Assembly: GCA_965116115.1 (NCBI GenBank)
Contig: OZ220486.1
Coordinates: forward strand, 3,844,001 to 3,908,000
Reading direction: 5' to 3'
Source of the DNA: JAPOXR01 sp965116115
GTDB taxonomy: Bacteria; Pseudomonadota; Alphaproteobacteria; Rhodobacterales; Rhodobacteraceae
Length of the DNA: 64,000 bases
In this document: positions 62,070 to 64,000 of the stretch, piece by piece
How the letters are laid out: each line of letters begins with the position of its first letter
How positions within the stretch are numbered: the first letter of the stretch is position 1
Made by a program: the position numbers and the translations under genes
The notes under the pieces: generated by a model
Told to the model about the DNA's origin: nothing
Seen by the model: the letters and a program-made list of their open reading frames with translations, nothing else
Database searches by the model: none

Positions 62070-64000
62070 ATGGCGACGAGACCCACGGAATATTTCATTG
62101 ACAGCGAGGAAACGCTGGATCTGTCCCGCACTAGCGGGGCGAATCAAATCAAGCCCAAGACAGTCGATAATGGGTTCCAAACCAATTACTACGGCACGAT
62201 GCGCGTCTTGGGCGGGCAGGGCTACGACACCTTCTACGGGGGCGGGAACAGCGACTACTTCAAGGATTCCGGCGGCGGCAGCCTTGCGAAAGGCGGGGGG
62301 GGGCACGACTATCTCGAAGGCGGCTACGGCATGAATGTCCTACATGGCGGCTTGCACAGCGACACCTTGGTCGGGAACATGGAGGACGCGTTCTCCGACC
62401 GTCTCTACGGCGGCGCCCATAACGACATCCTGATCGCGGGCCGGGTCAAGGACAGCAGCCGGAAGGACGACGGCACCGGCGCCCTCACTGACACGACGAG
62501 GGGCAGGGGTCCGCAGAGTGACGAGGATGTCGAAAACCCGCGGGGAAACATCCTCAATGGCGGCAGCGGGAACGACATCTTCGTCCTGAACCCCGACAGC
62601 TACGTCTACATCGAGGACTACGAGCGTCCGACGGGATCGTATGATTTCAAGGACCGTATCGTTGTGACCGGTCTCAAGGACGGACCGAAGCCCACGATCG
62701 TCCACCACCCCGATGGCGTCTACGGGAATGCCCACTTCCGGATCATGCTCGGCGACAAGGTGCTCGCCGAACTCAACTACGGCAAAGATGTATCCGGGGA
62801 GGAGGTCGATTACGCGATCGACTGGATCGAACACAGCCTCACTGTGGTGCGCGGGGAATGGGTCTACGGCACGCCGGCGGACGACAAACTTTCGGGCACC
62901 GCATGGAAGGATAAAATTCTGGGCAAGCACGGCGACGACCGGATCGACGGCGGCGCGGGAAATGATTATCTTGACGGCGGCCACGGCAATGACATCATCT
63001 ACGGCCGGGACGATCACGATTTCCTGTCTGGCGCTCTGGGCAACGACCAGCTCTATGGCGGCGCGGGCGAAGACGTACTTTATGGCTCTGGCGGCAACGA
63101 CCTGCTCTACGGCGGCGACGGCGAAGATGAGCTCGGCGGCGGCCCGGGCCACGACCGGATCGACGGCGGCGCGGGCCAGGACAGGCTCTGGGGCGATGGG
63201 GGCCGGGACATTTTCGTCATCAGCGCGACCGACGAGAAACCCGACATCATCGCGGACTTCAACGTGAAGGAAGACTATGTCCGGCTGCCGTTCGACCTTG
63301 CACAGGCCGATGTGCGGTTCGAGAAGGGCACCCTCAATGCACCGCGATGGCCCGATGACGGCAAGGTGGTGTGGTTCCTCGTCACCGGCACGGGCGAGTC
63401 GAAGAAGCAGCTTGCCGCGTTCCTGGGTCTCAACGAGGCGGATCTGTCGGAGGTCGAGTTCATCTACGACTTCGATCCGAACGAGGTTCTGCCGGATCCG
63501 AAGGCCGGGAAAGAGCTTGAAGGCACGGCCAAGAAGGACCTGCTCATCGGCGGCAACGATAACGACACCCTCAAGGGTCTCGGCGCGATGGACGTGCTCT
63601 ACGGTCGCGGGGGCGACGACAAGCTCTATGGCGGCAAGGGCAAGGACACGCTGTATGGCGGCAGCGGCGACGACACCCTCAACGGGGGCGGCAACAAAGA
63701 CATTCTCCACGGCGGCGACGGCGGCGACGAGCTCAACGGCGGGAACAGCGCCGACCGGCTGTTCGGCGAAGACGGCAACGACATCCTCAACGGCGACAAT
63801 GGCGACGACACGCTCTATGGCGGCGACGGCAGCGACAAGCTGGACGGCGGCGACGGCAACGACCGGCTGGAAGGCGGCGAGGGCGAGCTTGATATTCTCG
63901 CCGGCGGCGCGGGCGACGACCGGCTGTTCGGCGACGGCGGCAACGACCGGCTGGAGGGCGGCGAGGGATCCGACCGTCTTCGCGGCGGCGAAGGCGCCGA
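62070..64000 (+). CDS. RTX-type calcium-binding repeat protein (partial)
   Basis: The frame starting ATG at 62070 remains open to the window end, giving at least 643 residues. After MATRPTEYFIDSEETLDLSR come many nine-residue glycine/aspartate repeats of the G-G-x-G-x-D-x-hydrophobic-x type, for example GDDRIDGGAGNDYLDGGHGN, DIIYG and GGDGEDELGGGPG. Two repeat blocks (about 50-120 and from about 270) flank globular stretches such as YVYIEDYERPTGSYDFKDRI. Such proteins fold on calcium outside the cell after type I secretion, with a C-terminal signal not visible here. No classical signal peptide is present. No catalytic domain is seen so far. Long open frames on the opposite strand are shadows of the repeats. 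Confidence 0.9.
   Translation, partial: MATRPTEYFIDSEETLDLSRTSGANQIKPKTVDNGFQTNYYGTMRVLGGQGYDTFYGGGNSDYFKDSGGGSLAKGGGGHDYLEGGYGMNVLHGGLHSDTLVGNMEDAFSDRLYGGAHNDILIAGRVKDSSRKDDGTGALTDTTRGRGPQSDEDVENPRGNILNGGSGNDIFVLNPDSYVYIEDYERPTGSYDFKDRIVVTGLKDGPKPTIVHHPDGVYGNAHFRIMLGDKVLAELNYGKDVSGEEVDYAIDWIEHSLTVVRGEWVYGTPADDKLSGTAWKDKILGKHGDDRIDGGAGNDYLDGGHGNDIIYGRDDHDFLSGALGNDQLYGGAGEDVLYGSGGNDLLYGGDGEDELGGGPGHDRIDGGAGQDRLWGDGGRDIFVISATDEKPDIIADFNVKEDYVRLPFDLAQADVRFEKGTLNAPRWPDDGKVVWFLVTGTGESKKQLAAFLGLNEADLSEVEFIYDFDPNEVLPDPKAGKELEGTAKKDLLIGGNDNDTLKGLGAMDVLYGRGGDDKLYGGKGKDTLYGGSGDDTLNGGGNKDILHGGDGGDELNGGNSADRLFGEDGNDILNGDNGDDTLYGGDGSDKLDGGDGNDRLEGGEGELDILAGGAGDDRLFGDGGNDRLEGGEGSDRLRGGEGA

Noticed and set aside
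62340..63710. 456-codon minus-strand ORF opposite the RTX gene
   Set aside because: Its Val/Ala-rich repeats mirror the glycine/aspartate repeats of the plus-strand RTX protein, which has a start codon, a ribosome binding site and a family match.
1..64000. tRNA or rRNA genes
   Set aside because: No segment was recognised with tRNA-like or rRNA-like sequence while reading the window; a dedicated scan could still find a divergent tRNA.

Overview
The window is about 60% GC, dense in coding sequence, and reads like a genomic segment of a Gram-negative proteobacterium. The nitrile-hydratase-leader RiPP system, the TctCBA transporter, LysR regulation and the IetAS pair would suit an alphaproteobacterium, but no rRNA or housekeeping marker is present, so this is a tentative placement. 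Insertion sequences (IS66, IS256, IS630, IS4-like, IS30, IS5-like, IS982, IS1595) and frameshifted genes are frequent, which suggests a genome under relaxed selection, possibly host-associated.

Region 1 (1-8.5 kb) is the adaptation end of a type I-E CRISPR-Cas locus: the end of cas1, all of cas2, an AT-rich leader with a promoter, and one array of 110 repeats and 109 spacers. The leader-distal end abuts an IS256 transposase remnant and a stub of a cas3 HD domain. Region 2 (8.6-9.6 kb) is a decayed AbiE-type toxin-antitoxin pair.

Region 3 (10.0-25.3 kb) is a RiPP gene cluster of the NHLM type (nitrile hydratase leader microcin). It holds three precursors, each with a 37-residue Ser/Thr/Ala/Gly-rich core after a GG site, and a fourth leader-like peptide that stops at its GG. 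Next come a LanM-like dehydratase with a shortened cyclase domain, a YcaO azoline-forming cyclodehydratase, a SagB/McbC-type FMN dehydrogenase, an HlyD-like secretion protein, a C39-peptidase ABC exporter and a second ABC protein. The enzymes predict a product with both dehydroamino acids and azoles.

Region 4 (25.3-35.4 kb) has an Rpn-family nuclease next to an IS66 remnant, an IetAS-like AAA ATPase/S8 protease pair with a small probable DNA-binding protein (the protease frameshifted once), and a small catabolic locus: membrane protein, damaged LysR regulator and cytosolic sulfatase. Region 5 (35.4-42.4 kb) is an IS island: an IS4-like element lies inside an IS630 element, with a second IS4-like element and an IS30 remnant following. 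Both IS4-like transposases carry an N-terminal DUF4338 (DruA-like) domain.

Region 6 (43.0-59.5 kb) is a long catabolic operon. A tripartite tricarboxylate transporter (TctC, TctB, TctA) is followed by genes joined mostly by ATGA/GTGA overlaps: two sulfatases, a LarA-like nickel racemase/epimerase with LarC, LarE and LarB to make its nickel-pincer cofactor, two enolase-superfamily enzymes, a two-subunit UxaA-type lyase, a formylglycine-generating enzyme that would activate the sulfatases, and a TIM-barrel-like protein of unknown function. The set predicts import of a sulfated hydroxy- or sugar acid, then desulfation, epimerisation, dehydration and cleavage in the cytoplasm. Region 7 (59.7-64.0 kb) is a three-level nested mobile element (a MITE-like unit in IS982 in IS1595), followed by an RTX-repeat protein that runs off the end.
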